A stretch of 64,000 bases of DNA from UBA1127 sp034422455 (GTDB lineage Bacteria > Chloroflexota > Dehalococcoidia > Lucifugimonadales > UBA1127), in NCBI GenBank assembly GCA_034422455.1, contig DAOUJQ010000001.1, forward strand, positions 186,001-250,000, read 5' to 3'. Positions 16,838 through 25,691 of this stretch are shown here, piece after piece. A program made the position numbers and the translations under genes. Each line of letters begins with the position of its first letter. Position 1 is the stretch's first letter. The notes below the pieces were generated by a model. It made no database searches. It saw nothing but the letters and a program-made list of their open reading frames with translations, and was not told the DNA's origin.

Positions 16838-17277
16838 GATCGCGGCGTGAAGTCCAGCTGCGGGTTGGGGTGGTCAGGCAGCTTCCAGACAAGGTAGCCC
16901 TTGCGGAACTCGTCGTGGTACTCATTGGCGCGGCGGGTGGCGTTGTGGTACGCGGCCTCGAACGACTCGAAATCCTCGTTGGACAGCGCGGCCTCGACCG
17001 GCCCGAGGTCACTCTCGATGAAGGTGTTGATGGCGTCGGCGTAACGGGGGCGGGTCTGGTTGCCCTTCTGCATCAGCGTGATGGCCTCGCCCAACTCGAA
17101 CTTGGCCATGACCCAGTTGGCGGCCTGGGCGGCGTAGTAGACGTTCCACCAGCGGTCGCCGATCATCGGCATGAAGATGGCGAGCCCCGGCTGCAGCGCG
17201 GCGAGCTCGTCCATGGTGAAGTGGCGGTGGCCGTTGAAGCCCGTCGGCCCCTGCTGTTCCTGTTGCTCCTGGGTCAC
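16834..17277 (-). CDS. Hypothetical helical protein, 147 aa
   Basis: Not recognised. The GTG start sits after a strong GGAGGAGACC site. The N-terminus is Gln-rich, followed by FTMDELAALQPGLAIFMPMIGDRWWNVYYAAQAANW and an all-helical body with ESDLGPVEAALSNEDFESFEAAYHNATRRANEYH. The shape suggests a small soluble helical bundle; conserved histidines and acidic residues could bind a cofactor or metal, but this is a guess. It lies between the retropepsin-like gene and the restriction-modification insert. Confidence 0.65.
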   Translation of the reverse strand: MTQEQQEQQGPTGFNGHRHFTMDELAALQPGLAIFMPMIGDRWWNVYYAAQAANWVMAKFELGEAITLMQKGNQTRPRYADAINTFIESDLGPVEAALSNEDFESFEAAYHNATRRANEYHDEFRKGYLVWKLPDHPNPQLDFTPRS

Positions 17278-17386
17278 GGTCTCCTCCTGTCGTATGTGCG
17301 ATGTTTCGGAATTAGCGTGTGCTAAGTGGGCTTATGGTAGGGAGTAGTCGGGCGGGCGTCAACCGAGGGGGGGAATACTATTCTCG

Positions 17387-18328
17387 TTACAGGTCTCGCA
17401 TCCAGCTTGCAATGGATGTCAATTGGCTCTCATTGGTCAAGTTAGCGGCGTTGGCGAGCGTATTTGCGTTTAGGCTGCCCCAAATCTCAGATGCCATGTT
17501 CTTGACGATCGCCGCCCCAATGAAGAAAAGCTGCGGATACACCTGTGACTTTGCAAACTCCCCTCCAATCCTTGCAAGTGCTGAACGGGCGGTCTTCCAA
17601 TGCTCATCGGCGCCCGCGGGATCGATACCACCCTTCAACTCTCCTAAGGCAACAAATGCACCAGGGGCATTCATAGCTGACGTGATTTGGTCGGGGCCGC
17701 AATTGAGGAGGCAAAGATCGATGTTCGTACCGACTGTAGGCACGCGTCGATTGAAGAGTAGGACGCGTTCTCCTTTCCCTGATTTCCAGTGTAACCCCTT
17801 GGCTTCAATTTCAAAGCCGGGTGCCCCTTGTCTTGCTACATGCCAGTTCGCCTTTTCATCGAGCCACTGGAACGGTTCATTGATGAGATCGAGGCTCGAA
17901 GCAAGCGCTCTAATGAGTTTCCGTTGCGCCAGCTTTCCGCCAATGTTCCTCATCATGCCGCCAAGGGCGTCGCCTTTTGTCAGCAGGTACCGGTAAACCA
18001 GTTCATCGATAAACGTCGAACTCGCTGGCGCCAGATACGTATCAACCAAGTCCTTGATTGCGGCATCCTTCTCACTGCGCTCAAAGTGCTTAGCCGCCTT
18101 GTCCGATACTCCTGCCGCGGCAAGGAGAGCGGGCTCCAGTTTAGCATTGGCGACTAAACCCAAGGGGCTTCCTGCACTCTCAGCCTCCGTTCTCAATGCC
18201 CTCGCTTGGCCTACCAACGGTGAGGCTAATCGATTTCGTTCTATTGCAAGTGAAAGAAAGCCTGCCCTAGTGGCATCAGCACTAGTTGTAAGGTCATCTA
18301 CGCTCTTCAAGTGTGCTGGAGTGGGCAT
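17387..18328 (-). CDS. Type II restriction endonuclease, AvaI/BsoBI family
   Basis: A 313-residue protein matching the AvaI/BsoBI family in length and across its span: RAGFLSLAIERNR, FIDELVYRYLLTKGDALGG and GELKGGIDPAGADEHWK. The catalytic residues are D204, E230 and K232 (the spaced D...E-x-K), with H243 in DEHWK, corresponding to D212, E240, K242 and H253 of BsoBI. AvaI and BsoBI cut CYCGRG. I use the ATG whose first base is shared with the methyltransferase stop (TAATG), which couples translation; an in-frame ATG lies nine codons upstream. The region is visibly more AT-rich than its flanks, a sign of transfer. Confidence 0.93.
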   Translation of the reverse strand: MPTPAHLKSVDDLTTSADATRAGFLSLAIERNRLASPLVGQARALRTEAESAGSPLGLVANAKLEPALLAAAGVSDKAAKHFERSEKDAAIKDLVDTYLAPASSTFIDELVYRYLLTKGDALGGMMRNIGGKLAQRKLIRALASSLDLINEPFQWLDEKANWHVARQGAPGFEIEAKGLHWKSGKGERVLLFNRRVPTVGTNIDLCLLNCGPDQITSAMNAPGAFVALGELKGGIDPAGADEHWKTARSALARIGGEFAKSQVYPQLFFIGAAIVKNMASEIWGSLNANTLANAANLTNESQLTSIASWMRDL

Positions 18329-19725
18329 TAGTTTTTCTTCCAGATGTAGATGCACTTGCGTAGCGGTTGACGTTCATAGCGACCCATCTGCTGGCTGGAG
18401 TTGCCCTTGGATTGGGGTAACACGCGAATCTCTTCTACTTCTAGCCCTAGAGAACAAGCAAAATCAGACAAGATTAGGTCTACCGGGATTGATACACCCG
18501 CGTAACGGACGTTGTCATTGACCATGAAAACTCTTCCACCCGATTTGAGTACACGGGCCATTTCTGCAATGACACAGGCCATTTCAACAAAATAACCCCG
18601 CACCATGCGAGGTATGCCGGTATTGTTCAGCTTCTTTCTTGCCCGTTGGTCTTCCAGATAACTGTCAACAGCCGACAACACCGGGTGTTGCAGAGCAATG
18701 TCAATAGGCGCTTGCCACTGAGGATTGATTTCAATGAGATTCTTGGCGCGATTTTCAACAGTGCAACTGACCATGTCCTGACGCAGTCGAACGATCTCTG
18801 ATTCATCTATGCCTAGGAGCGCTAATTCCAACGCGTAGGTGCGTGTGTAGTCGTAGCGGTTGCAGTAAGGCGGAGAAGTGAATATAACGTCGTAGTGGGC
18901 CGTGGGGATCATCGTGGGAAGAATGTCTAGGCATGACCCCCTCCAAACGGACACGTCTCCATGAAGGGTCATTGCGTCTTCCCAAACAGTCATGTCGTGA
19001 AGCATATCTTGGAGTTTGGTCGCAATTGCTTCCTCAAATGGGGGAATTCGACCCTTGTTGAATTCGTTTCTTCCCCAACTCTTCTCTGCTCGGCTGTCCC
19101 ACCGCAAGTATTGACCGTCCTTGCGGGTATAACTGATGGCTTCCAATATGCACAGCAAGGCAAAGCGGAGGAATTGAGCGGTCTCTTCCTCTTCCATACG
19201 GAGTGAATACAAGTAACGCTGGATAGCAACCTTTGTATCAGAAGGATAAGCCCCTGTAGTGATGCGGAGTTCAGTCGTTTCTTCTTGACCTTGAGCCTGC
19301 TGCCAAGGCGTCTCAGTCAGCCAATAGTTGAGGGTCCGCAGGATTTTGTCCCGCTGAGAGTTAGCAATCTGGCGTGCGCTTACGATCTGTTGGCCTACAG
19401 GCAGTAACTCTATTCCCTCTACACTCATTCCACGAGCAGCGGCTGCGAACATCGCGGTCCCGCTCCCAGCGAAAGGGTCGAGCAAACAGCCTTGTGAAAT
19501 CTGGTAGTCGTCCAGCAATTGATTAACAAGGGCGGCGGAAAAGGCTTCTCTGAAGTGATACCACCTGTATCCAGGCGCGTGTTTATTGTCCTGAAAGCTG
19601 ACAAGTGAGCGAGTCAGGCTATGGTCGACCCGAATGAGGGATTCAAATCTAGCGTGAAGCAGGTCGCTTTGTTGTACTAAGCGAATCCTCGTCTCTTCAG
19701 ATAGAAGTTCCGTAGTATCTACCAT
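18328..19725 (-). CDS. DNA methyltransferase of the AvaI-like system (probable N4-cytosine)
   Basis: A 465-residue modification enzyme. DPFAGSGTAMFAA (83-95) is the S-adenosylmethionine motif and TSPPY (283-287) followed by CNRYDYTRTY is the catalytic motif, the S-P-P-Y form typical of N4-cytosine methylation. It is encoded just upstream of the endonuclease and overlaps it by one base, so the protective enzyme is made first. By analogy it methylates CYCGRG. No controller (C) protein gene is visible. Confidence 0.92.
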   Translation of the reverse strand: MVDTTELLSEETRIRLVQQSDLLHARFESLIRVDHSLTRSLVSFQDNKHAPGYRWYHFREAFSAALVNQLLDDYQISQGCLLDPFAGSGTAMFAAAARGMSVEGIELLPVGQQIVSARQIANSQRDKILRTLNYWLTETPWQQAQGQEETTELRITTGAYPSDTKVAIQRYLYSLRMEEEETAQFLRFALLCILEAISYTRKDGQYLRWDSRAEKSWGRNEFNKGRIPPFEEAIATKLQDMLHDMTVWEDAMTLHGDVSVWRGSCLDILPTMIPTAHYDVIFTSPPYCNRYDYTRTYALELALLGIDESEIVRLRQDMVSCTVENRAKNLIEINPQWQAPIDIALQHPVLSAVDSYLEDQRARKKLNNTGIPRMVRGYFVEMACVIAEMARVLKSGGRVFMVNDNVRYAGVSIPVDLILSDFACSLGLEVEEIRVLPQSKGNSSQQMGRYERQPLRKCIYIWKKN

Positions 19726-19818
19726 GGATGATCTGGTGCTCCGTTTCTGCGCCTGCTATTGATCATCCTTGAAATCCCATTGCGTTTTCAAGATAGTTTT
19801 ATTGCCTCATTCCCCAAA

Positions 19819-21114
19819 TTACACCGCCAGGCCGTCCGCCTCACCGGCGAAGGCGCCGTAGAAGCGCCAGTCGTCGCCGGCGGGGATGATCTCCTCGTGG
19901 GAGGAGATGCGGCGCATGACGTCCGGGTCGTGGCGCAGGGGCTCCTGGCCCTCCATCATCGCGCGGGCGGCGTTGAGCAGGATGCGGCGGTTGAAGATGA
20001 TGGCGCGGTCGGACGTGCCCAGGTGCTCGTTCACCTTGTCGCTGATGGGCTGCATGCTTTCGGTCACGGCCTGGTCCTGCGTGCCGACGCCCTTGATGCC
20101 GGTGTAGCTGAGCGTGCGCTGGTCCTCGCGGCTCATCATGTAGTCGTTCCACTTGCCCTTCTCGCCACGGCCGTGGATGTCGGTCTTGTTGGCGGCCTGC
20201 TCGCCGCGCTCGGCCCGCTCCTCCTCTGTGTACGGACGGTCGGTGCGGGCGCTGACGCTCCACCGCCAGCAGGTCTCGTCGTCGCGGGGCACCATCATGA
20301 GGATGCCCGGCCCCTGCGACGGCAGCCGCGCGATCATCTGGTAGAGGGGGAAGATGGCCGTCGTGATGCGCAGGTGGGTGTAGCCGTTCGGCGTCGTCCG
20401 CTGGCCGACGTACCGCCAGCCGTAGCTCGTGGGCTGCACCGCGAGCTTGGCGTCGCGCGTAAAGCCGCGGATCCTGGTCGACATGCGGGGGGACGGGAAG
20501 CCAAGGACGTCGGTTCCGTCGTCAAAGTCGTCCATCTTCAGGTCGGCGAGGTTGCGGTGCAGGTAGGAGATGTGCGACGTGTCCAGGTTGCCCTCCATCG
20601 ACTGGATGAAGTTGCAATCGGACAGGACGCGGTTGGTGATGAGGTAGTCGTCCGGGTACTGGAGCGCGATGAAGTTGAGGAAGGGTGGCTGAAGCTCCCG
20701 GGGGCCCATGTAGGTCCAGATGGTGCCGCCCTTGTCGACGCAGGGGTAGGCCTTGATCTTGACCTTGTCCTTGAAGTTGCTCTCGGCGGGCTCCGAGGGC
20801 ATGTCGACGCAGTCGCCGTTCACGTCGAACTTCCAGCCGTGGTAGACGCAGCGAATGCCGGCCTCCTCGTTGCGGCCGAAGAAGAGACTGGCGCGCCGGT
20901 GCGGGCAGTAGTTGTCGACGGCCGCCACGTCGCCGTTGCTGTCACGGAAGACGACCAGCTCCTCGCCCAGGAGCTTGGCACGGACGGGGGGACAGTCGGG
21001 CTCCGGGAGCTCCTCCGTGGTGAGGACCGGCAGCCAGTAGCGGCGCAGCACCTCGCCCATGGGCGTGCCCGGGCCGACCCTGCACAGCAGCTCGTTTTCC
21101 TCGTGCGTCAACAT
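19819..21114 (-). CDS. Rieske non-heme iron oxygenase, alpha subunit (phthalate 4,5-dioxygenase-like), copy 1
   Basis: A 431-residue oxygenase starting after AGGAGGGCACC. The Rieske [2Fe-2S] ligands are C70, H72, C89 and H92 in CPHRRASLFFGRNEEAGIRCVYHGW. The mononuclear iron site is D178, H181 and H186 in NLDTSHISYLH. The family hydroxylates or demethylates aromatic and related compounds, using electrons from a separate reductase; none is encoded nearby. It is one of three related genes in the window (also 52584-53849 and 54309-55670) and lies alone upstream of a repeat-filled gap. Confidence 0.93.
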   Translation of the reverse strand: MLTHEENELLCRVGPGTPMGEVLRRYWLPVLTTEELPEPDCPPVRAKLLGEELVVFRDSNGDVAAVDNYCPHRRASLFFGRNEEAGIRCVYHGWKFDVNGDCVDMPSEPAESNFKDKVKIKAYPCVDKGGTIWTYMGPRELQPPFLNFIALQYPDDYLITNRVLSDCNFIQSMEGNLDTSHISYLHRNLADLKMDDFDDGTDVLGFPSPRMSTRIRGFTRDAKLAVQPTSYGWRYVGQRTTPNGYTHLRITTAIFPLYQMIARLPSQGPGILMMVPRDDETCWRWSVSARTDRPYTEEERAERGEQAANKTDIHGRGEKGKWNDYMMSREDQRTLSYTGIKGVGTQDQAVTESMQPISDKVNEHLGTSDRAIIFNRRILLNAARAMMEGQEPLRHDPDVMRRISSHEEIIPAGDDWRFYGAFAGEADGLAV

Positions 21115-21240
21115 GGTGCCCTCCTGTTCGGTACGCTCGCCCCCCGGTTCCCGTTCCTTGCGCGCACGTTATGCCCGCGCGTGGGCGTTGTCAACGGCGG
21201 CGACGGCGGCGCCTGGGTTCGCAGGGCCGCCACCGCCGGG

Positions 21241-21323
21241 GGATTCGTTTTGCTGTTCGTGTTGAAGCTGGTTTGGCACGTTGCAGCTACAAGGCGAATA
21301 TTCACCGAGGGGGAAGCGAATCC
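21241..21323 (+). repeat. Dispersed stem-loop element, copy A
   Basis: The outer arms are GGATTCG (21241-21247) and CGAATCC (21317-21323). The inner arms AGCTG (21266-21270) and CAGCT (21284-21288) enclose the 13-nt loop GTTTGGCACGTTG. The 3' half contains CGAATATTCACCGAGGGGG, shared with copies C and D. Confidence 0.75.
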
Positions 21324-21377
21324 TGGCCCTTCGAACCCCGGCGGCGGCGAGTTTTTCCGCGTCCGGCGTAGCTGCAG

Positions 21378-21462
21378 GGAATTGTTTTGTTTTTCGTGTT
21401 GAAGCTGAGTTGGCACGTTGCAGATACAACACGAAAATTTTTCATCAGGGGGGAACAATTCC
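21378..21462 (+). repeat. Dispersed stem-loop element, copy B
   Basis: The outer arms are GGAATTGTT (21378-21386) and AACAATTCC (21454-21462), a perfect 9-bp pair that differs from copy A in both arms at once. The inner arms AGCTG and CAGAT enclose the 13-nt loop AGTTGGCACGTTG (21408-21420). Confidence 0.75.
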
Positions 21463-21501
21463 CGGCCATCGGACGCGCCCCACCCTGCCCCGCCCCTCTG
21501 G

Positions 21502-21521
21502 GTTCCTGCCTGCGCAGGAAC
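21502..21521. repeat. 8-4-8 palindrome GTTCCTGC/GCAGGAAC
   Basis: A perfect 8-bp stem with a 4-nt loop. Matching copies occur at 44249-44268 and 59299-59318, and a related ATTCCCGC/GCGGGAAT form at 25642-25661 and 57919-57938. Confidence 0.65.
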
Positions 21522-21583
21522 GACGAGAAGGGGGGCGGGGTTGGGCTGTTGCTGTGGTGGCGGTGCATGGGGCGAGGGCAGCG

Positions 21584-21667
21584 GGGATTCGTCTTGCTTT
21601 TCGTTTTGTAGGGGAGTTGGCACGTTGCAGATACAACACGAATATTCACCGAGGGGAAGCGAATCCC
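21584..21667 (+). repeat. Dispersed stem-loop element, copy C
   Basis: The outer arms are GGGATTCG (21584-21591) and CGAATCCC (21660-21667). The 13-nt loop AGTTGGCACGTTG (21615-21627) is identical to copy B. The left inner arm is degraded (GTAGGGG in place of GTAGCTG). Confidence 0.72.
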
Positions 21668-21911
21668 GGTTCTTCGATTTCCTCCTTCGACCGTGCTCAG
21701 GACAGGCTCCTTCGAGCGCCTCAGGATGGGGTCAGGGCAAACGGGTCGCGGGGCGATGCGCGGGGCGGTTGTGCTGTCGTGGTGGCAGTGCATGGGGCAA
21801 GGGTAGCGGGAGGGACGGCGTTCGCGCGAGGGGGTGGTGGCAGGGGGCCCCCGCCGCCCTGCCCCTCTGGGTTTCCCCGCCTACGCGGGGACAGGCTCTG
21901 CCTGCGCAGGA

Positions 21912-21931
21912 CCCTTCGACAAGCTCAGGGC
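21912..21931 (+). repeat. CCTTCGA-family dispersed palindrome
   Basis: CCCTTCGACAAGCTCAGGGC, the reverse-orientation core of the copy at 46259-46283. Confidence 0.6.
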
Positions 21932-22205
21932 AATCGGAGGGGATCCGGGTATGCGGATGTCGTTGGCTGCGGGGTTTCTGGATACCGGCATGCGCCGGTA
22001 TGAGGGGGTGGTGGCAGGGTGAAGCGGGGCTAGAGGAGCAGCTTCTTGCGGGGGGACAGCAGGCGCTCAGGAACTCTGGTCTCGCGCATGAACTACACGA
22101 GGAGGCGATGGAGTTCCCGTGCTTCTGCGGCGTTGGTGTCGATGAGGTTGTGCTCCTGCGCAGGAGCGGGTGCAGTTGAGGCTCGCCGGGAGCGCCCTCG
22201 CGCCC

Positions 22206-23039
22206 CTATCCGGCCGTCCGGTCCATGAGCCAGTCGTACACGCGGTCGCCGCCGATGCTGCGGAAGAGGAGCACCGGTCTCCCGAACTGGCCGGCGACGT
22301 AGCGCGTCCTGGGCCGCCTCGACCGGACAGCCTTGAAGATCGTGTTGGCGATAACTGAAGGTGGAGATCCGGATGGCATGCCTCTCCCCGTCCGTTCGGA
22401 CATTCGATTGACGATCCCGGCGTAGGCGGAGGCGCCGGAACGCTCCGCCAGCGGGCCAAAGGCCACATCGCCGAACTCCGTGCGGACCAGGCCGGGCTGA
22501 ATGACGACGACGTGGATGCCGAAGCGCTTCACCTCCCACCGCAAGCAGTCGGACCAGCCCTCGAGGGCGTGCTTGGTGGCGTGGTACCACGACCCCAGCG
22601 GCGTGTAGACCCTCCCGCCGACGGAGGAGACGTTCACGATCTTGCCCGCGCCCCGCTCCCGCATGTGCGGCAGCACAAGCTGGGTCAGCCGCGCCAGGCC
22701 GAACAGGTTCACCTCGAACTGGTAGCGGGCGTCGTCGAGAGGGACGTCCTCCATCGCGCCAAACAAGCCGAAACCGGCGTTGTTGACGAGGACGTCGACG
22801 CCTCCGCGCTCCGCGGCGATGCGCTCCACGCCGGATACGAGGTCGTCCTCGCGAGTGACGTCCATCCCGAGGAGGACTGCGCCCAACGCTTCGAGGTCGC
22901 GCATCTGCTCGACGCGGCGCGCGGCGGCGTAGACGGCGTAGCCCTCAGACAGCAGCCTTATCGCCGTCTCCCTGCCGATGCCTGACGATGCGCCGGTGAC
23001 CAGGACGGTCTGGGCGGCGCGCCGGTCTCGCGTTGTCAT
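22206..23039 (-). CDS. Short-chain dehydrogenase/reductase (SDR)
   Basis: A 277-residue classical SDR. The nucleotide-binding motif is TGASSGIG, then NNAGFGLFG; the catalytic Ser lies in IVNVSSVGG and the Tyr/Lys in WYHATK. I use the second of two ATGs because GAGGGAG lies at the proper distance from it and only one base from the first. The gene is divergent from the FAD monooxygenase, with 156 bases between, so the two may work on related compounds. It oxidises alcohols or reduces ketones with NAD(P)(H). Confidence 0.92.
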   Translation of the reverse strand: MTTRDRRAAQTVLVTGASSGIGRETAIRLLSEGYAVYAAARRVEQMRDLEALGAVLLGMDVTREDDLVSGVERIAAERGGVDVLVNNAGFGLFGAMEDVPLDDARYQFEVNLFGLARLTQLVLPHMRERGAGKIVNVSSVGGRVYTPLGSWYHATKHALEGWSDCLRWEVKRFGIHVVVIQPGLVRTEFGDVAFGPLAERSGASAYAGIVNRMSERTGRGMPSGSPPSVIANTIFKAVRSRRPRTRYVAGQFGRPVLLFRSIGGDRVYDWLMDRTAG

Positions 23040-23195
23040 GTGCATGCTCCCTCGCTGGTTGCCTCCATCGTAGACCATTGGAGCGGTGCGTGGCGTTTGG
23101 ACGGGCAGGGGCCGACATGGGGGTCTGCCTTGCCTTGCCCCACGCGCTGCCATACACTCACCGCGCCGGGGGATTTGGCTGTCAGGAGGACCGTC

Positions 23196-24854
23196 ATGGC
23201 GGAACGGCACCAGGTCATCGTGATCGGCGGCGGGCCGGTTGGCGTCGCGATGGGGCTGGACCTCGGCATGCGCGGGGTGGACGTCGTCGTCGTTGGCCGC
23301 CACCTGCTGCCCCAACGCATCCCCAAGGGGCAGAACCTCTCGCAGCGCACCCTGGAGCACTTCTACTTCTGGGGCATCGAGGACGAGCTGCGGGCGGCGC
23401 GCATCATGCCGAAGGGATATCCCATCGGCGGGGTGACCGCCTACAAGGACCTGAACAGCGAGTACTGGTGGGCGCCGGCGGGCCGCGAGCAGCTGCGCAG
23501 CTACTACTACGTCGCCAACGAGCGCCTGCCGCAGTACCTGACGGAAGAGGTGCTGCGCAAGCGCGCCGCCGACTTCCCCAACATCACCCTGCTCTACGGG
23601 TGGACGGCACAGGGCATCGAGCAGGACGAGGGCGGCGTGCGCGTCACCATCGAGGAGACGGAGGACGCGGCGCAGAAGGGCGGCCGGTACTCGTGGGAGG
23701 GCTTCATCGACATCGACGACGCGGGCAGAGAGACCGTCACCGGCACCGCTCGCGTCCTGGAGGCTGACTACGTCGTTGGCTGCGACGGTGCGCGGTCGAT
23801 GGTGCGGCGCGAGATGGGCATCGGCAGCAACGGGTCCGACTTCGACCAGAAGATGTGCCTGGCCGTCTTCCGGTCGACGGACCTGCACGAGCACTTCAAG
23901 CGCTTCCCGGAGTCCACGACTTTCCGCGCGATGGACCCGGAGCTGAACGGATACTGGATGTTCTTCGGCCGCGTGGAGGTGGGGGTGAGCTGGTTCTTCC
24001 ACGCGCCGGTGCCGGAGGACGCGACGCCGGAGAACTACGACTTCCAGGGGCTGCTGGAGAAGGCGGCGGGCGTGCCGTTCAAGGCGGAGTTCGACCACGT
24101 GGGCTTCTGGAACCTGCGCGTCTCCGTCGCCGACCGCTACCAGGTGGGGCGCGTGTTCATCGCGGGCGACGCCGCGCACAGCCACCCGCCCTACGGCGGC
24201 TTCGGGCTGAACAACGGGCTGGAGGACGTGGCGAACCTGGGCTGGAAGATTGCGGCCAAGCTGCAGGGCTGGGGCGGCGACGGGCTCCTCGAGTCCTACA
24301 GCGACGAGCGCCGGCAGGTCTTCTGGGAGACGGGCGAGGACTTCATTGCCAGCGGCATCCGGCGCGACGCGAAGTTCCTGGAGACCTACTCGCCGGAGAA
24401 GGACGAGGAGGAGTTCAGGACGGAATTCGCGAAGCTGGGTGCCGAGGGCGGCCGCCGGACGACGGTGTACGAGCCGAACTTCGAGGGGTCAGCCATCGTC
24501 TTCGGCCCGGAGGGCGGGGTCAACAGCGCCCACGGGTCGCACTCGTACACGGCGCGGGCGGGCCACCACCTGCCGCCGCAGCCCCTCTCGTCGGGCGAGG
24601 GCGTCCACACGGAGTTCGGCATGGGGTTCACCCTGCTGGCCTTCGACGCGCCGGAGGGCGCCGCGCAGTCGTTCGCCACGGCCGCGGAGAGCATGGGCGT
24701 GCCGCTCAAGGTCGTCGAGGACACCTGCGAGGACGGGCGCGAGCAGTACGAGTCGCGGCTCATCCTCGTGCGCCCGGACCAGTACGTCGTCTGGACCGGC
24801 GACGAAGGCCCGGACGACGCGGCGGCGGTGCTGCGGCGAGTGTGCGGGATGTAG
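23196..24854 (+). CDS. FAD-dependent aromatic-ring monooxygenase (PheA/TfdB/UbiH type)
   Basis: A 552-residue flavoprotein hydroxylase starting after AGGAGG. The FAD-binding Rossmann motif is VIGGGPVGVAMGLDLG. The DG motif is VVGCDGARSMVRREMGI, and the second FAD contact is GRVFIAGDAAHSHPPYGGFGLNNGLEDVANLGWK. The C-terminal thioredoxin-like extension of phenol hydroxylase-type enzymes is present from about residue 440. It is expected to hydroxylate phenolic substrates with NAD(P)H and O2, producing catechols that a LigB- or other ring-cleavage dioxygenase could open. Confidence 0.92.
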   Translation: MAERHQVIVIGGGPVGVAMGLDLGMRGVDVVVVGRHLLPQRIPKGQNLSQRTLEHFYFWGIEDELRAARIMPKGYPIGGVTAYKDLNSEYWWAPAGREQLRSYYYVANERLPQYLTEEVLRKRAADFPNITLLYGWTAQGIEQDEGGVRVTIEETEDAAQKGGRYSWEGFIDIDDAGRETVTGTARVLEADYVVGCDGARSMVRREMGIGSNGSDFDQKMCLAVFRSTDLHEHFKRFPESTTFRAMDPELNGYWMFFGRVEVGVSWFFHAPVPEDATPENYDFQGLLEKAAGVPFKAEFDHVGFWNLRVSVADRYQVGRVFIAGDAAHSHPPYGGFGLNNGLEDVANLGWKIAAKLQGWGGDGLLESYSDERRQVFWETGEDFIASGIRRDAKFLETYSPEKDEEEFRTEFAKLGAEGGRRTTVYEPNFEGSAIVFGPEGGVNSAHGSHSYTARAGHHLPPQPLSSGEGVHTEFGMGFTLLAFDAPEGAAQSFATAAESMGVPLKVVEDTCEDGREQYESRLILVRPDQYVVWTGDEGPDDAAAVLRRVCGM

Positions 24855-24946
24855 CCGACACCGGGCGCTGGCCGGTGGATTCCGCCGTCGAGCCATGTAC
24901 GCAGCTTCGAGTCCGTTTCACGTGCGGAAGCTCCGTCCTATATCTC

Positions 24947-24975
24947 TTGCATCCGTATGGCGCAAGGTGTACTAT
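24947..24975 (+). promoter_or_regulatory. Sigma70-type promoter for greA
   Basis: TTGCAT (24947-24952) and TACTAT (24970-24975) are separated by 17 bp, about 60 bases before the greA start. Confidence 0.6.
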
Positions 24976-25034
24976 TCTCGCCGCTGAGGGATTTACAGCA
25001 GTCTCCTCTCAGCTTTTTTCATTTGGTGAGGGTG

Positions 25035-25505
25035 ATGACTTCCGGACACAGCTATCTGACGCCAGAGGGTCTTGAGAAGGTCAAGCAGGAGCTTGACCAT
25101 CTCAAGACCTCTCGCCGCCGCGAGGTTGCGGAGGAGCTGAAACGCGCCTCCGAGGTCGGCGGCACCGTCGACAACGCGGAGTACGACGAGGCCAAGCGCG
25201 ACCAGGCCACGATCGAGGGGCGCATCTACGACCTGGAGCTGACCCTCAGCAACGCCGAGGTCATCCCGGACCACGATACGCCGTCGGAGACGGTGACCGT
25301 CGGCTCGCTGGTGGTGCTGCGCAACGCGGCGGGCAAGAAGATGGAGTACACCATCGTCGGCAGCATGGAGGCCGACCCTGCCCACGGCCGCATCTCCAAC
25401 GAGTCGCCCGTCGGCAAGGCACTGCTGGGCAAGCGCGTGGGCGAGGACGCGGCCGTCCACGCCCCCGGCGGCGACCAGACCCTCACGGTGGTCGAGATCC
25501 GCTAG
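25035..25505 (+). CDS. greA: Transcription elongation factor GreA
   Basis: A 156-residue protein; I start at the ATG giving MTSGHSYLTPEGLEKVKQEL, the family's normal N-terminus, rather than an upstream in-frame ATG that falls inside the promoter. The N-terminal coiled coil carries the acidic tip DNAEYDEAK, which is inserted in the RNA polymerase secondary channel and triggers cleavage of backtracked RNA. The C-terminal FKBP-like domain contains NESPVGKALLGKRVGE. It acts generally in transcription. Confidence 0.96.
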   Translation: MTSGHSYLTPEGLEKVKQELDHLKTSRRREVAEELKRASEVGGTVDNAEYDEAKRDQATIEGRIYDLELTLSNAEVIPDHDTPSETVTVGSLVVLRNAAGKKMEYTIVGSMEADPAHGRISNESPVGKALLGKRVGEDAAVHAPGGDQTLTVVEIR

Positions 25506-25587
25506 CCGCGCAGTTCGTCCCGCCCAACGTTCGACGTTCCCCTGTGCGCTACAATGGTATGGCGTCGTGCGTGCAATGCGCCAAGCC

Positions 25588-25619
25588 GTTCGTCCTGAGG
25601 GAAATCGAAGGATGAACGG
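25588..25619 (+). repeat. CCTGAGGGAAATCGAAGG-type dispersed repeat, copy 1
   Basis: CGTTCGTCCTGAGGG is followed by AAATCGAAGGATGAACGG. It matches 63224-63256 base for base over the visible element and differs slightly from 57965-57997. It lies between greA and lysS. Confidence 0.65.
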
Positions 25620-25641
25620 CCACACCGCCCCTCGCCTCTGG

Positions 25642-25661
25642 ATTCCCGCTTTTGCGGGAAT
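25642..25661. repeat. 8-4-8 palindrome ATTCCCGC/GCGGGAAT, copy 1
   Basis: A perfect 8-bp stem with a TTTT loop. The copy at 57919-57938 has the same stem with a GAAA loop. Confidence 0.65.
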
Positions 25662-25691
25662 GACGGAGGGGCATGAGAGCCGAGGAGCCCC

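Larger units (their letters stand above)
21115..22205. other. 1.1-kb intergenic repeat cluster
   Basis: No gene is supported here. The region holds three tandem copies of the 13-nt-loop stem-loop element (21241-21323, 21378-21462, 21584-21667). It also has two copies of a GC-rich segment beginning GTGCATGGGGC (about 21563 and 21788), an 8-4-8 palindrome at 21502-21521, CCCCGC/GCGGGG at 21875-21890 and a CCTTCGA-type palindrome at 21912-21931. Open frames crossing it are low-complexity and shared between repeat copies, so they are not genes. Downstream of 21931 I see nothing definite. Confidence 0.75.

Noticed and set aside
19759..21402. A 547-codon forward frame over the first Rieske oxygenase
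   Set aside because: Antisense shadow; the reverse strand encodes intact Rieske and iron-binding motifs.
21115..22205. Possible CRISPR array or coding region in the repeat cluster
   Set aside because: The repeats are few, unevenly spaced and have inverted-arm structure with different spacers in length and nature; no cas genes are near. Open frames across the copies are simply the repeat translated.
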